A stretch of 64,000 nt of DNA from the NCBI GenBank assembly GCA_036346225.1, contig JARFIW010001215.1, forward strand, positions 2,118,501-2,182,500, written 5' to 3'. Positions 34,564 through 47,244 of this stretch are shown one piece after another (the stretch's first letter is position 1; every line of letters begins with the position of its first letter). The notes under the pieces are model-generated. The model did no database searches and was not told the DNA's origin. It saw nothing but the letters and a program-made list of their open reading frames with translations. The DNA is from Platerodrilus igneus (taxonomy: Eukaryota > Arthropoda > Insecta > Coleoptera > Lycidae). Made by a program: the position numbers and the translations under genes.

Positions 34564-35260
34564 CGTTAAAGCACTAAAAGGAGATATAATATTTTTAATC
34601 TAACGAAAATGCCATAGCGCGAAATATACTCTAATTCAGTTTAAACGAGGTAACCACCCGAACCTCAAACACCACCTGAAAATTTTGAGGTTAGGTTTTT
34701 TCAATAAAAGTTATTTAAAAGGGTTTTCTTCTGTATACAGACAGAACGTTTGTGAATTACGGCCTTGTAAAAGATAAACAATAAATATTACTCACCTGAT
34801 AGGAAATAAACGTTTTAAATTCCAATTTTTGTCAGGTTAACCAAAAAATTAAATTTACAAATGTTAACCTAGCACAAGTTTTTTTGCAAATTGGATTATT
34901 TAAATAATTAAAACGTTAAATCACACAACGGTCTCAGGCAGAAAAATAATTATTAAAGAACTATAACAAATATTTCATTATTCAACAATAAACTGAAAAC
35001 GATATGTAGTGGCTAAAAATCCAGCAAAGTAAAACTAGCATTTTTAATTAAATTAAAGCAATTTAGGGTGTTTATGTATAAAAAGGTAGAATAAAAGATA
35101 CAATATTTTTAAATTAGAACGACATTGGTTAAATTTATTGATATAGATTATAGGTAGAAACAAAAAACTTTATTAGATAATTATATTTATACGTGAAAGC
35201 AGCAAACCCGAATTACTAACTAATTGATTTTTGTTTACAACAACAAACAGCCGCTAGTTT

Positions 35261-35270
35261 GAGCGCCAAA
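35261..35270 (-). promoter_or_regulatory. Primer-binding-site-like motif, unit 1, first
   Basis: The reverse strand reads TTTGGCGCTC after ATAAT. It lies 0.7 kb upstream of the BEL fragment in that element's orientation, where a 5' LTR end and primer site would be. The same motif stands at 43110-43119 in unit 2. The tRNA match is only a core. Confidence 0.45.
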
Positions 35271-36904
35271 TTATAACATACAACTGCTTCCTAATAAAGC
35301 ACTGGGCAAATAAATATAGTTTAAAAACACTTACCTCGATATTCTAGTGGGTGCGGCCGCCGTCCTTGGGGTGTTGATTCTTGCTGGACGATACGATAAG
35401 AATAGATAAAAGGGCGGGGACGAGAACAAAGCACTCACGACAGCACTACACGGCAGGCGGTATGTTAATGTCTCTTTTAGGAAAGTCGGTACGGTAATCC
35501 TTGAGCTATGCTGCGTGTCTTATATTAAACGTCTCTCCTTTCCAACCGCCATTGCCACACTTCCGTTTGCAATGGTGAGAACCAAACTGATTCCCACGTA
35601 CAAACCGTTGTCAGTATGCTTAAACCTCAGAGATAATCCAATGACGTCAACAATCTTGCGAACACTAACAAAGCGTTATTTTCAAGGTGTCAACGAAATT
35701 GTAGTAATCAGCGGGATTTTTCCACGCCCACTTCTAAAAAAGTAACTCAATCTAAACTAATGAACTAATACATGATAGCTTTAAAATACAGTGTAACAAC
35801 TTATAATAAGTTTAAATAATTGCAATATCAATACAAATTTATTCATTAAAGAAACCTAATTTTCCAATGGTGTTACTAAATAGAGAAAACCTTAAAAAGA
35901 TTAATACTACTTACCTGCATTATCACACCAATTTTCTTAGGTTTTACGAATATTGGGAATTACATTCTGATTCCTATTTCTTGAAATATCAACTTACCAG
36001 TGAACAAAAATCCCTTAAAATTACCAACTTATCTCTGTTCACTGGCACTACACCGCGTGTAAAAATTACCTGAAAATTACAATACACGGCCTGATTAATC
36101 CTATTAAAAACCGTTCTAACTTTAAGTTCCTACACTAGCATACTTAGAATTAAGCAAGCTCTAGTTCTGGAGACTGTGTTTGCCCAACACTATTCAAATA
36201 ATCTGACAAAACAATTGTGTTAGCATAATGCCAACTTCCTAGAAACGGACAGACACCATTTATAATTCGCTTCATAATTTGACATTAACTTATTTCTACA
36301 TCATTTTAAAAAGTTTATTTACTTTAGTTTATTTTACATTTCCTGAATAAGGACGTCCAGAAACACTAACAGTTTCACGTTTTTACTACGCCGCCAATTC
36401 ACATAAAATAATAACAAATTTCCATTTCTGGAGGGGTAAACCTACAAGTTTCGACCCATACATTTATTTACGATCACATAATTACGTTATGGATTTTTAT
36501 TTCACTGATGCGACAGTAAAATCAACGAACATGTGAAAGTAATTTATTTTCTTACTGCAAATCAAACACACCACTTAACCTATATGTTATCGTGGTTACA
36601 TTACGACCTCACTTTTGAACTTTCTTTCAACTTGTCGAGCTTAGTTGTTATATCTTATTTTTGCTTTAATAAATTTCGTTTTCACAATGGAACATAGTCT
36701 ATCTATGCCGAATACAAGGTTATTGTGCGGCAACTGTCTTTTTATAATTTATCTTCTATGAAAAACGCATACACACAGAGTAGTCATACTTAGATTTGTT
36801 TTCATTTGCGGTTTTAAAATAAATCATCGTTCCTGATTATTACGTTTATATAGTTTTTAAGATAAATAATAATATACCTGATTTTCTGAATTACTTTTAT
36901 AGCA

Positions 36905-37120
36905 ACAAAATTTCTGTTTAGCAGTAGTTAATGTGCGACTTGCATAAGCGACAGAATGTTCTAAACCATTTTTCTCGTGAAATAAAATGTCACCTAAGCT
37001 AGTAAGTGGGGCATCAGTCTGAATATAAAATGTTTTTTCAAAATTAGCGGAAATTAAATAGAAGCTGAAGTAATCAACCGATTTATTTCATCAAAAACTT
37101 TTTGTGCTTCAATAGTCCAA
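36905..37120 (-). pseudogene. Ty3/gypsy RNase H fragment, unit 1
   Basis: The minus strand encodes KTFYIQTDAPLTSL followed by LFHEKNGLEHSVAYASRTLT, the N-terminal RNase H block with its first catalytic Asp. It closely resembles element B (FYIQTDASLTGPG, EHPIAYASRALTF). It is short, with a frame change just upstream, and lies opposite in direction to the element A LTRs nearby. Confidence 0.8.
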
Positions 37121-37800
37121 TACATTGATTCATAAACTAAGAATACACGGAAAACTAAATACGTAAGAACAAAAAATAACGAGATTTCGTCATTATGCAA
37201 AGGACGCGAGATTTTAAATAGACGTGGTTTATTGCTATTGATACTTCAAACCATACTTACATTCAGATATGGTTAATTTCTTAAGTTAACAAATAGGTAA
37301 ATTTGATATTATTTGCAAGAAGTTCACGATAATTAATTATTTCGATAGATAACTACAAAGAAATCTTTACTAAACTACAAACATAACAAGAAACAATATA
37401 AGTAAAAACAAACATGCAAACAAAATTTTTGTAAATTATATTAGAACCTATTTACATTAAAGTACAAGCGCCTTTTTTGCACACTTCCTCTACAAATCGT
37501 CAAACTAATTTTATACAAAGAATATTACACTACTTTATAACAACAACACAAAGCCTCAAAATGGCGTCTGTTATTGTTCAGGGTTAACTGCCATATTTAA
37601 TTGTGTCAAACAATTTAAGGAAGTGAATTTATAATTTATTATATAAAAAATGTAGAACATATAATATATATCTATAATAAATACGATAAAAAAGCTATGT
37701 TCTTAAAATGCGGCTACATTTCAAAATTTCCTTTTATAAAGCAGCAAACTCATTTTATAAACTGGTTTTACAGATTTTTTCACAGCACAGCCACTAGGCT

Positions 37801-37810
37801 GGGCGCCAAA
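37801..37810 (-). promoter_or_regulatory. Primer-binding-site-like motif, unit 1, second
   Basis: The reverse strand reads TTTGGCGCCC after ATAA, 0.7 kb upstream of the gypsy RNase H fragment in its orientation. Its unit 2 counterpart is 45609-45618. It shares the ATAATTTGGCGC core with the motif at 35261. Confidence 0.5.
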
Positions 37811-38812
37811 TTATCATGCTCAACCTTTCCAGTAAATCCCCGGGCAAATAAAAGAAAGGTTACTTGACGTTGATGATTTCAGGGGCGTTGTCCTTTCTGC
37901 TTTGTCCTGTTGTGGGTAGTTGTGAGTCCTGCTGCTGTAGGACTGCAGTGACTAGACAGTAGGATAGGTGCAAAGGGTGCGAAGGTTACAAAAACTTAGC
38001 AAAACTCACGTAAACCTAAATATACATATGAAAACAACGAGTTGAATTGTAAGTATAAATTTGTACTAAAGTTTTTTCTTACTTGCCGATGTCTAAGCTT
38101 TTTGATTAAACATTGATTTCTTGAAGAACTCTTGTGTAATGCAGATATTCCATAAAGAAGCTCATTAATATGTGCTAATTTTCATCCAGCTTCAAGATAA
38201 ACCGCATGTTGCGCCTATAGAGGGATTAGAAACTATTCGCTATTTGCATTGAACAACAAAATTCACATTTGTGAACTTCTTGTTACTAAAATTGCTACAC
38301 AGTTATCCTTGGAATCAGTTTAAATTCAAGTAAACGTGACTTAAACCCATGGTAGAGGGATCTATACAAAACAGATAGCTTGCACTGCTTCGAAATACGA
38401 GAATACCTCGATAGTCGATCACTGGCCATGTGGGTTTGGATAAGCAAAGACGGGACTAAAGTAACAGGAAAAATTAAACTTAATAAAAAAACTTATACTA
38501 TAGTAACGATTGTGTTAGCACAAGAAAATGGTTATCTAGAAAAGCGCTACTTAGAAACCTCACATCGACAAATTCAAAATTCCTTCGTAACGTAAAAAAG
38601 CAGTTTTGCCTATGTAATTATGACGTAGTGTCTTATTGACATACGTCTATCATTTTGCTTACAATTTCTTGGCGCAGACCATTCTTTTACAAATGAAGAT
38701 GTCATCACCAGATGGAAACGAATAAAAACCAAAAAAGAAAGCCGCTCGACCAACCCTCAGCTAAGATAACGTAACCCGATCAACCGATCCTTCAAGTAAT
38801 GTAGATGTTATT

Positions 38813-39349
38813 TGTTACATTCCAAAATTTGGCAATGTACATTTCTAGATTTAGATTTAATTTGTAAATAAATTCCCACGGATATTTTTAAATGAAAATG
38901 TCGACCTCCGTTGTCTCTGACCGTCGCGTCTGCGCAAAGGAATAGCGGAATGCGCGCGTGGTGTTAGAAGACGCTATTAAGTTACGAGCTCTTGAGCAAG
39001 CAACATCTATCTTGGTGTGGTGTGTCTTTTCTTTTTTTAGACACGTAAGTTCCTCTATCTTTACCTTATGTTGTACCTCTACCTGGTGTTCCTTAATCCC
39101 CTATGAGCATAGAAGACACAGGAAAAACGGATGTGATCTGGAAATCAACGAGGCGTGAAGTGAAACCATAGCCGCAAACACCGTGGGACCCTGAGATGTA
39201 AGTAATTTGTTGTTTTAAATTGTGCTTGCAAATTGACTTTTAAAAGCGGTTGCATCACCTTTAAAATATGGCCCATATAAGTTACAATTGGCGGGAATTA
39301 TACCGCGAGTATAACATTTGCGCAGTATAACGAATGCCCGACTGGAACA
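38813..39349 (+). repeat. Solo LTR (element A family) at junction of units 1 and 2
   Basis: 537 bp, TGTTACATTCC...CTGGAACA. It aligns along its length with the element A LTRs. Left flank GATGTTATT, right flank TAAAAACTCC; no target duplication is visible. At the left end of unit 1 the equivalent point (31431-31440, GTTATTATAA) has no LTR. Confidence 0.85.
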
Positions 39350-39789
39350 TAAAAACTCCCCAATCGCTACAGAATGTTTGGAAACTCAAAGATTGTGAAA
39401 AAGATTGTACAAAAAAAGTATTCTTGGTCTTGTGTTTAAGTTTATTGCCAGGGTTCCCTTTACGATCTAAAAGTTATTGAAATATCATGCTTAATGAACG
39501 CTACTATTCGTGACATCATAATATACATGATACTCCGTATTTATTCTGCCCGTTTATCATTGGACTTCCTATTTTTCCGTCTGATTTCTATCTATCGCAA
39601 CGCGAACACGCTACAAACCCCATCCGCCATACACCTACAATTATAAAGTGAGATAGCTTTGAGTTATAAAAACTAAGGCGTGAAAGACTGAATAATTGAG
39701 GTCGTATTGACTTAATTAAAATAATTAGATACCGAGACGTAATTTGTTATTCCATATTTTATATGGTATTGACGTATCCTACATTAAGA

Positions 39790-40460
39790 GAAATAATTTA
39801 GCAGTGCTCTGAAATTAAAATAAAATCTTTGGTGCATAGTTAGAAATTCTTATTGTGTTCAAAGTAGGTAGTTTGTTAACGGATCATTAAGTAAAGTTGT
39901 TTCCGCATTTAGTAGTGCACGCGTATTCGCCAAAAACTGGCTAATGGAAGACAAATTAATTTTAATTTCATTTCATTTATTCTGTTTAGAGCGAGTTAAT
40001 TATATATTAAGCTTGAAAATATTTCGCGTACAAACTCAATGTAACAGCCTCGTGTAAAGCATTGCAGGCGTATCGCTGCGTAGCAATTAACATAGGATAA
40101 CATAAGAATAACCCTTACACTAGCAGTTGCTTAGCTACCGTTTTGAAATTAAGCATTGCATCAAATTTTAGCTTTATAAACATACAGGATAGATATAATA
40201 AATTTTTATTCATCATAAAAGTTTTAGGTGCGGAACGTCAACAGCTTTCTTATTAAATTTTCAGGTATCAACTTCGAAACTTGAAAGAGGATGCTTACAG
40301 ATTTATGAATTTCCTTTGCATTGAATACGCGCACATGTTGTTTATTTGCGTACAGATCATACCTATATCCTAATCAACTTAAACCCCGCAACCCTTGTTC
40401 ACTTGATGTAGGAGAAAACAGAAGTGCTTATTACCCCGACTCGAAACGTAAGTAGAAACT
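39790..40460 (+). repeat. Dispersed repeat R2, in unit 2
   Basis: Unit 2 counterpart of 31960-32640, nearly identical to it. Confidence 0.75.
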
Positions 40461-41025
40461 TTCGATAGCTAAATTAGCAGAGGGCCGTCCGAATCGAGTT
40501 AACATATAAGGAAGTTGTAAATATGCAGTAGCATAAACCATAAGCAAAAATACGTTGATTCAGGTTGCATGTAACGTAAACAATAAATAACTTACCGTAA
40601 ATGTCCGTACTGAAATGAAATTAGTTATTATCACTTACGAAATTGTTGGATAGGCAATAAAAGAAATTATAAAGTACAACACAACGTTGTAGATTCGTTA
40701 AGCGATAAATAACGATCGACCGTTTTATTTGTTCTATCATACGAAATCAATTAAACTGATACTAGAGTTCGAAATTAAATTATGCTCGACCACCTTCCGA
40801 CCTCTAGCGATTTTCTTTACTAATAAAATACCGAAATACATGCAAACTGTAAGAAATAAATTAATAAACCCTTTATAAACTTAATTGAAATACAAATAAT
40901 TCCGGTGCGTAAACATACCCGCCGCCAAAACACACAGTGTTTTCCCTAACTACAAATTAAATGTAAAAAAAATTAAGTAACCTCTCTAGAAGAGAAAGCA
41001 AAAATAATTATATATTTGGTGGAGA

Positions 41026-42390
41026 ACACAACTTAATGACTGGCCTCTAAAAATCTCTAGCAGAAGTTTTGACAGACACCACCCGAATCTGACCATCGGC
41101 ACCTGGATGCAACTCAATCACACGACCCAAAAGCCAACGAAATGGAGAAGTACTATCACTTTTCAGTAGCACCAAAAAATTAAGTTGGATTTCAGATACA
41201 GCCTTATTCCATTTTCTTCTCATCTGCAACGTATTTAAGTACTCCAGGGAATACCCGAAATAAATGTTCTTTAAACATTTTACACCTGCTTCGACGAGAT
41301 CATTAAAGTGAGAACACGCAGCAGGACTAAAGTACCAACACAACAAACATGTTTCAACCACTTCTTTAGCGAGTTTATGAAATTGACTGTTTGCACCTAT
41401 AAAATTTGAATCGTTATCTGTCTAGCAATCGAAAACTCTACCACGTTGAAATTCAAACCTACGAAACGCAGCGATAAAACTTTCTGCGGAGTGTTCCAAA
41501 GTCAATTCTTCGTACTAGTACAGACAAACACGTACACGTAGAATTTAAAATACTTTGAACCACGTGAGCGATGACGTGATACGTAAAAAGGTCCACATAA
41601 ATCGATTGTCGTATGTGAAAAGGGTTTGTGTTTAGAAATTCTGAAGGACGGTAAATCGCCCAAAAGCTGCGGTTTGCATACCTTCTGAGAAATTTTGAAA
41701 CACTCGAAGTAATTGGACAGTCTTTTGAATTACCTTTCTAACGGATTTGTTGCATTAACAAATAGTGCAGAGTTTTCAACCCTGGATGTATATATTGGAA
41801 ATGGGTAGATTCGATTATTACCGTAGTAAGTTGGTGTAAACTGGGTAGCAGTAGGGGGTACTTTGCTTCATATAACAGTTCGAAATTGCTAAGACGATAT
41901 CCTACTCTTAATAACCCGTTGAGATCAAGAAAAAGGGAGAGTGGTCTAAACCGCTCAGATAACAATTGTTTCTCTGAATATTCGTAGTAATATGTTGAAA
42001 CGATATAGATTGAACGTATTTAACAAGACACAATAGTGCACAGCGTGTCTCATCTAAAGTAATATTTCCTAGTACTTTCACCGAATTTTTTTGAAAATTA
42101 TTAAGTACGTGAAAACAGTAAACTAAAATTCTCAGAATTTTGTTTAAGGATGAAAATTTGTCAATCAATGACGTTAAAATGTGACATTCAACAGTCACCG
42201 TGAAAACGTTGGGGTTTTCTTCAAAGTCCCCTTCTGGACTTAGAGTTGTAATTTTGTTAGAAAAGTCAACCCAAGCGGTTTTAACAAAGGAAATTAAATG
42301 TGCTAGCAGAACGGCTCCTATTAATTTTAACCGTGGTAGGTTCAACGATTTAAGTGGTGCAACCCTATCTTTAGCACACAATAATGACAC
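41026..42390 (-). pseudogene. pol: BEL/Pao pol fragment, unit 2
   Basis: Same domain order as unit 1. The first piece is longer here: after the LLCAKDRVAPLK block it stays open through a linker with LGNITLDETRCALLCLVKYV, the region between RNase H and integrase. The zinc-binding module and DUF5641-type tail follow. In the integrase core the Tyr codon before TDN is a TAG stop, and the Gly of TDNGSN is Asp. The C-terminus SPFRWLLGRVIELHPGADGQ is well kept. Confidence 0.9.
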
Positions 42391-43109
42391 CGTTAAAGCA
42401 CTAAAAGGAGATCAAATATTTTTAATCTAACGAAAATGCCATAGCACGAAATATACTCTAATTCAGTTTAAACGAGGTAACCCGAACCTCAAACACCACC
42501 TGAAAATTTTGAGGTTAGGTTTTTTCAATTAAAGTTATTTAAAAGGGTTTTTTCTGTATACAGACAGAACGTTTGTGAATTACGGACTTGTAAAAGATAA
42601 ACAATAAATATTACTCACCTGATAGGAAATAAACGTTTTAAAATCCAAATTTTGTCAGGTTAACCAAAAAATTAAATTTACAAATGCTAACCTAGCAAAA
42701 GTTTTTCTGCAAACTGGATTATTTAAATAATTGAAACGTTAAATCACACAACAGTCTCAGGCAGAAAATAATTATTAAAGAACTATAACAAAAATTTCAT
42801 TATTCAACAATAAACTGAAAACAATATGTCTTCCTATAAATGGTTATAGTTACAGCAGTGGCTAAAAATCCAGCAAAGTAAAACTAGCATTTTTAATTAA
42901 ATTAAAGCAATTTAGGGTGTTTATGTATAAAAAGGTAGAATAAAAGATACAATATTTTTAAATTAGAACTACATTGGTTAAATTTATTGATATAGATTAT
43001 AAGTAGAAACAAAAAACTTTATTAGATAATTATATTTATACGTGAAAGCAGCAAACTCGAATTACTAACTAATCGATTTTTGTTTACAACAACAAACAGC
43101 CGCTAGTTT

Positions 43110-43119
43110 GAGCGCCAAA
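43110..43119 (-). promoter_or_regulatory. Primer-binding-site-like motif, unit 2, first
   Basis: The reverse strand reads TTTGGCGCTC, as at 35261-35270. Confidence 0.45.
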
Positions 43120-44654
43120 TTATAACATACAACTGCTTCCTAATAAAGCACTGGGCAAATAAATATAGTTTAAAAACACTTACCTCGATATTCTAGTGGG
43201 TGCGGCCGTCGTCCTTGGGGTGTTGATTCTTGCTGAACGATACGGTAAGAATAGATAAAAAAGCGGGGACGAGAACAAAGCACTCACGACAGCACTACAC
43301 GGCAGGCGGTATGTTAATGTCTCTTCTAGGAAAGTCGGTACGGTAATCCTTGAGCTATGCTGCGTGTCTTATATTAAACGTCTCTCCTTTCCAACCGCGA
43401 TTGACACACTTCCGCTTGCAATGGTGAGAACCAAACTGATTCCCACGTACAAACCGTTTCAGTATGCTTACAACCTCAGAGATAACCCAATGACGTCAAC
43501 AATCTTGCGAACACTAACAAAGCGTTATTTTCAAGGTGTCAACGAAATTGTAGTAATCTGCGGGATTTTTTCCACGCCCACTTCTAAAATAGTAACCTAA
43601 TTTCCCAATATCAGGGTGACCAGGTGTTACTAAATAGAGAAAACCTTAAAAAGATTAATACTACTTACCTGTATTATCAAACCGATTTTATTAGGTTTTA
43701 CGAATATTGGTAATTACATTCTGATTCCTAATTCTTGAAATATCAACTTACCAGCGACAAAAATCCCTTAAAATTGCCAACTTATTGCTGTTCACTGGCA
43801 CTACACGACATGTAAAAACTACCTAAAAATTACCATACACGGCCTGATTAATCATATTTAAAACCGTTCTAACTTCAACTTCCTACACTAGCTTACTTAG
43901 AATTAAGCAAGCTCTAGTTCTGGAGACTGTGTTTGCCCAACACTATTCAAATAGTCTAACAAAGCAATTGTGTAAGCATAATGCCAACTTCCTATAAACG
44001 AACAGAAACCATTTATAATTCGCTTCATAATTTGACATTAACTTATTTCTACATAATTTAAAAAAGTTTATTTACTTGTAGTTTATTTTACATTTCCTGA
44101 ATAAGGACGTCCAGAAACATTAGCAGTTCACGTTTCTACTACGCCGCCAATTCACATAAAATAATAACAAATTTCCATTTCTGGAGGGTTAAACCTACAA
44201 GTTTCGATTCATACATTTATTTACGATCACATAATTACGTTATGGATTTTTATTTCACTGATGCGACAGTAAAATCAACGAACATGTGAAAGTGATTTAT
44301 TTTCTTACTGCAAAACAAACACACCACTTAACCTATATGTTGTCGTGGTTGCATTACGACCTCACCTTTGAACTTTCTTTGAACTTGTCGAGCTTAGTTG
44401 TTATATCTTATTTTTGCTTTAATAAATTTCGTTTTCACAATGGAACATAGTCTATCTATGCCGAATACAAGGTTATTGTGCAGCAACTGTCTTTTTATAA
44501 TTTACCTTCTATGAGAAACGCATGCACACAGAGTAGTCATACTTAGATTTGTTTTCATTTGCGGTTTTAAAATAAATCATCGTTCCTGATTATTACGTTT
44601 ATATAGTTTTTAAGATAAATAATGATATACCTGATTTTATGATTTATTTTTATA

Positions 44655-44880
44655 GCAACAAAATTTCTGTTTAGCAGTAGTTAATGTGCGAGTTGCATAA
44701 GCGACAGAATGTTCTAAACCATTTTTCTCCTGAAATAAAATGTCACCTAAGCTAGTAAGTGGGGCATCAGTCTGAATATAAAATGTTTTTTCAAAATTAG
44801 CGGAAATTAAATAGAAGCTGAAGTAATCAACCGATTTATTTCATCAAAAACTTTTTGTGCTTCAATAGTCCAATACATTG
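44655..44880 (-). pseudogene. Ty3/gypsy RNase H fragment, unit 2
   Basis: Same fragment as 36905-37120, with the same TDAPLTSL and VAYA(S)RTL blocks and the same frame break. Confidence 0.78.
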
Positions 44881-45608
44881 AGTCATAAACTAAGAATACA
44901 CAGAAAACTAAATACGTAAGAACAAAAATAACGAGATTTCGTCATTATACAAAGGACCCGAGATTTTAAATAAACGTGATTTATTGCTGTTAATACTTCA
45001 AATCATACTTACAGTCAGATATAGTTAATTTCTTAAGTTAACGAATAGGTAAATTTGATATTAATTGCAAGAAGTTCACGATAATTAGTTATTTCGATAG
45101 ATAACTACAAGGAAATCTTTACTAAACTACAAACATAATAAAAAACGATATAAGTAAAAACAAACATGCAAACAAAATTTTTGTAAATTATATTAGAACC
45201 TATTTACATTAAGGTGCAAGTGCCTTTTTTTTGCACACTTCCTCTACAAATCGTCAAACTAATTTTATACAAAGAATATTACACTACTTTAAAACAACAA
45301 CACAAAGCCTCAAAATGGCGTCTGTTATTGTTCAAGGTTAACTGCCATATTTAATTGTGTCAAACAATTTAAGGAAGTGAATTTATAATTTATTCTATAA
45401 AAAATGTAGAACATATAATATATATCTATAAAAAATACGATAAAAAACTATGTTCTTAAAATGCGGCTACATTAGTTAAATATGTTAATTTAGATAATAA
45501 ATACAAGCTAAAAGCTCTTTTAGATATTTCAAAATTTTCTTTTATAAAGCAGCAAACTCATTTTGTAAACTGGTTTAACAGATTTTTTCACAGCACAGCC
45601 ACTAGGCT

Positions 45609-45618
45609 GGGCGCCAAA
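45609..45618 (-). promoter_or_regulatory. Primer-binding-site-like motif, unit 2, second
   Basis: The reverse strand reads TTTGGCGCCC, as at 37801-37810. Confidence 0.5.
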
Positions 45619-46622
45619 TTATCATGCTTAACCTTTCCAGTAAATCCCCGGGCAAATGAAAGAAAGGTTACTTGACGTTGATGATTTCAGGGGCGTTGTC
45701 CTTTCTGCTTTGTCCTGTTGTGAGTAGTTGTGAGTCCTGCTGCTGTAGGACTGCACTGACTAGACAGTAGGATAGGTGCAAAGGGTGGGAAGGTTACAAA
45801 AACTTAGCAAAACTCACGTAAACCTAAACATACATATGAAAACAATGAGTTGAATTGTAACTATAAATTTGTACTAAAGTTTTTTCTTACTTGCCGATGT
45901 CCTAAGCTTTTTGATTAAACATTGATTTCTTGAAGAACTCTTGTGTAATGCAGATATTCCATAAAGAAGCTCATTAATATGTGCTAATTTTCATCCAGCT
46001 TCAAGATAAACCGCAAGTTGCGTCTATAGAGGGATTAGAAACTATTCGCTATTTGCATTGAACAACAAAATTCACATTTGTGAACTTCTTGTTACTAAAA
46101 TTGCTACACAGTTATCCTTGGAATCAGTTTAAATTCAAGTAAACGTGACTTAAACCCATGGTAGAGGGATCTATACAAAACAGATAGCTTGCACTGCTTC
46201 GAAATACGAGAATACCTCGATAGTCGATCACTGGCCATGTGGGTTTGGATAAGCAAAGACCGAGACTAAAGTAACAGGAAAAATTAAACTTAATAAAAAA
46301 ACTTATACTATAGTAACGATTGTGTTAGCACAAGAAAATGGTTATCTAGAAAAGCGCTACTTAGAAACCTCACATCGACAAATTCAAAATTCCTTCGTAA
46401 CGTAAAAAAGCAGTTTTGCCTATGTAATTATGACGTAGTGTCTTATTGACATACGTCTATCATTTTGCTTACAATTTCTTGGCGCAGACCATTCTTTTAC
46501 AAATGAAGATGTCATCACCAGATGGAAACGAATAAAAACCAAAAAAGAAAGCCGCTCGACCAACCCTCAGCTAAGATAACGTAACCCGATCAACCGATCC
46601 TTCAAGTAATGTAGATGTTATT

Positions 46623-47158
46623 TGTTACATTCCAAAATTTGGCAATGCACATTTCTAGATTTAGATTTAATTTGTAAATAAATTCCCACGGATATTTTTA
46701 AATGAAAATGTCGACCTCCGTTGTCTCTGACGGTCGCGTCTGCGCAAAGGAATGGCGGAGTGCGCGCGTGGTGTTAGAAGACGCTATTAAGTAACGAGCT
46801 CTTGAGCAAGCAACATCTATCTTGGTGTGGTGTGTCTTTTCTTTTTTTAGACACGTAAGTTTCTCTATCTTTACCTTATGTTGTACCTCTACCTGGTGTT
46901 ACTTAATCCCCTACGAGCATAGAAGACACAGGAAAAACGGATGTAATCTGGAAATCAACGAGGCGTGAAGTGAACCCATAGCCGCAAACACCGTGGGACC
47001 CTGAGATGTAAGTAATTTGTTGTTTTAAATTGTGCTTGCAAATTGACTTTTAAAAGCGGTTGCAACACCTTTAAAATATGGCCCATATAAGTTACAATTG
47101 GCGGAATTATACCGTGAGTATAACATTTGCGCAGTATAACGAATGCCCGACTGGAACA
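46623..47158 (+). repeat. Solo LTR (element A family) at junction of units 2 and 3
   Basis: 536 bp, almost identical to 38813-39349 and with identical flanks, so it was duplicated together with the unit rather than inserted independently. Confidence 0.85.
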
Positions 47159-47244
47159 TAAAAACTCCCCAATCGCTATAGAATGTTCGGAAACTCAAAG
47201 ACTGTGAAAAGATTGTACAAAAAGTATCCTTGGTCTTGTGTTTA
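47159..47244. repeat. Tandem array unit 3, left stub
   Basis: About 85 bases match the start of units 1 and 2 (AAAACTCCCCAATCGC to GTGTTTAAGTTTA), then the sequence changes abruptly. Confidence 0.8.

Larger units (their letters stand above)
31354..38812. repeat. Tandem array unit 1 (about 7.4 kb)
   Basis: Starts with an 80-base end segment (AACCAAAAAGGAAAGCC to ATGTTATT), then AAAACTCC...CAATCGC and the full unit body. The body aligns with 39350-46622 throughout, with indels of 30-90 bases. It contains dispersed repeat R2, the BEL pol fragment, two primer-site-like motifs and a gypsy RNase H fragment. At its left junction the end segment and the body are joined without the LTR found at the next two junctions. 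Confidence 0.9.
39350..46622. repeat. Tandem array unit 2 (about 7.3 kb)
   Basis: Near-complete second copy of unit 1, with the same gene fragments in the same order. Differences include loss of about 85 bases near 43600, a gain of about 30 near 42830 and about 60 near 45475. Confidence 0.92.

Noticed and set aside
38380..38595. Plus-strand frame of 71 codons in unit 1
   Set aside because: The unit 2 copy has an insertion that shifts the frame, and no family features are seen.
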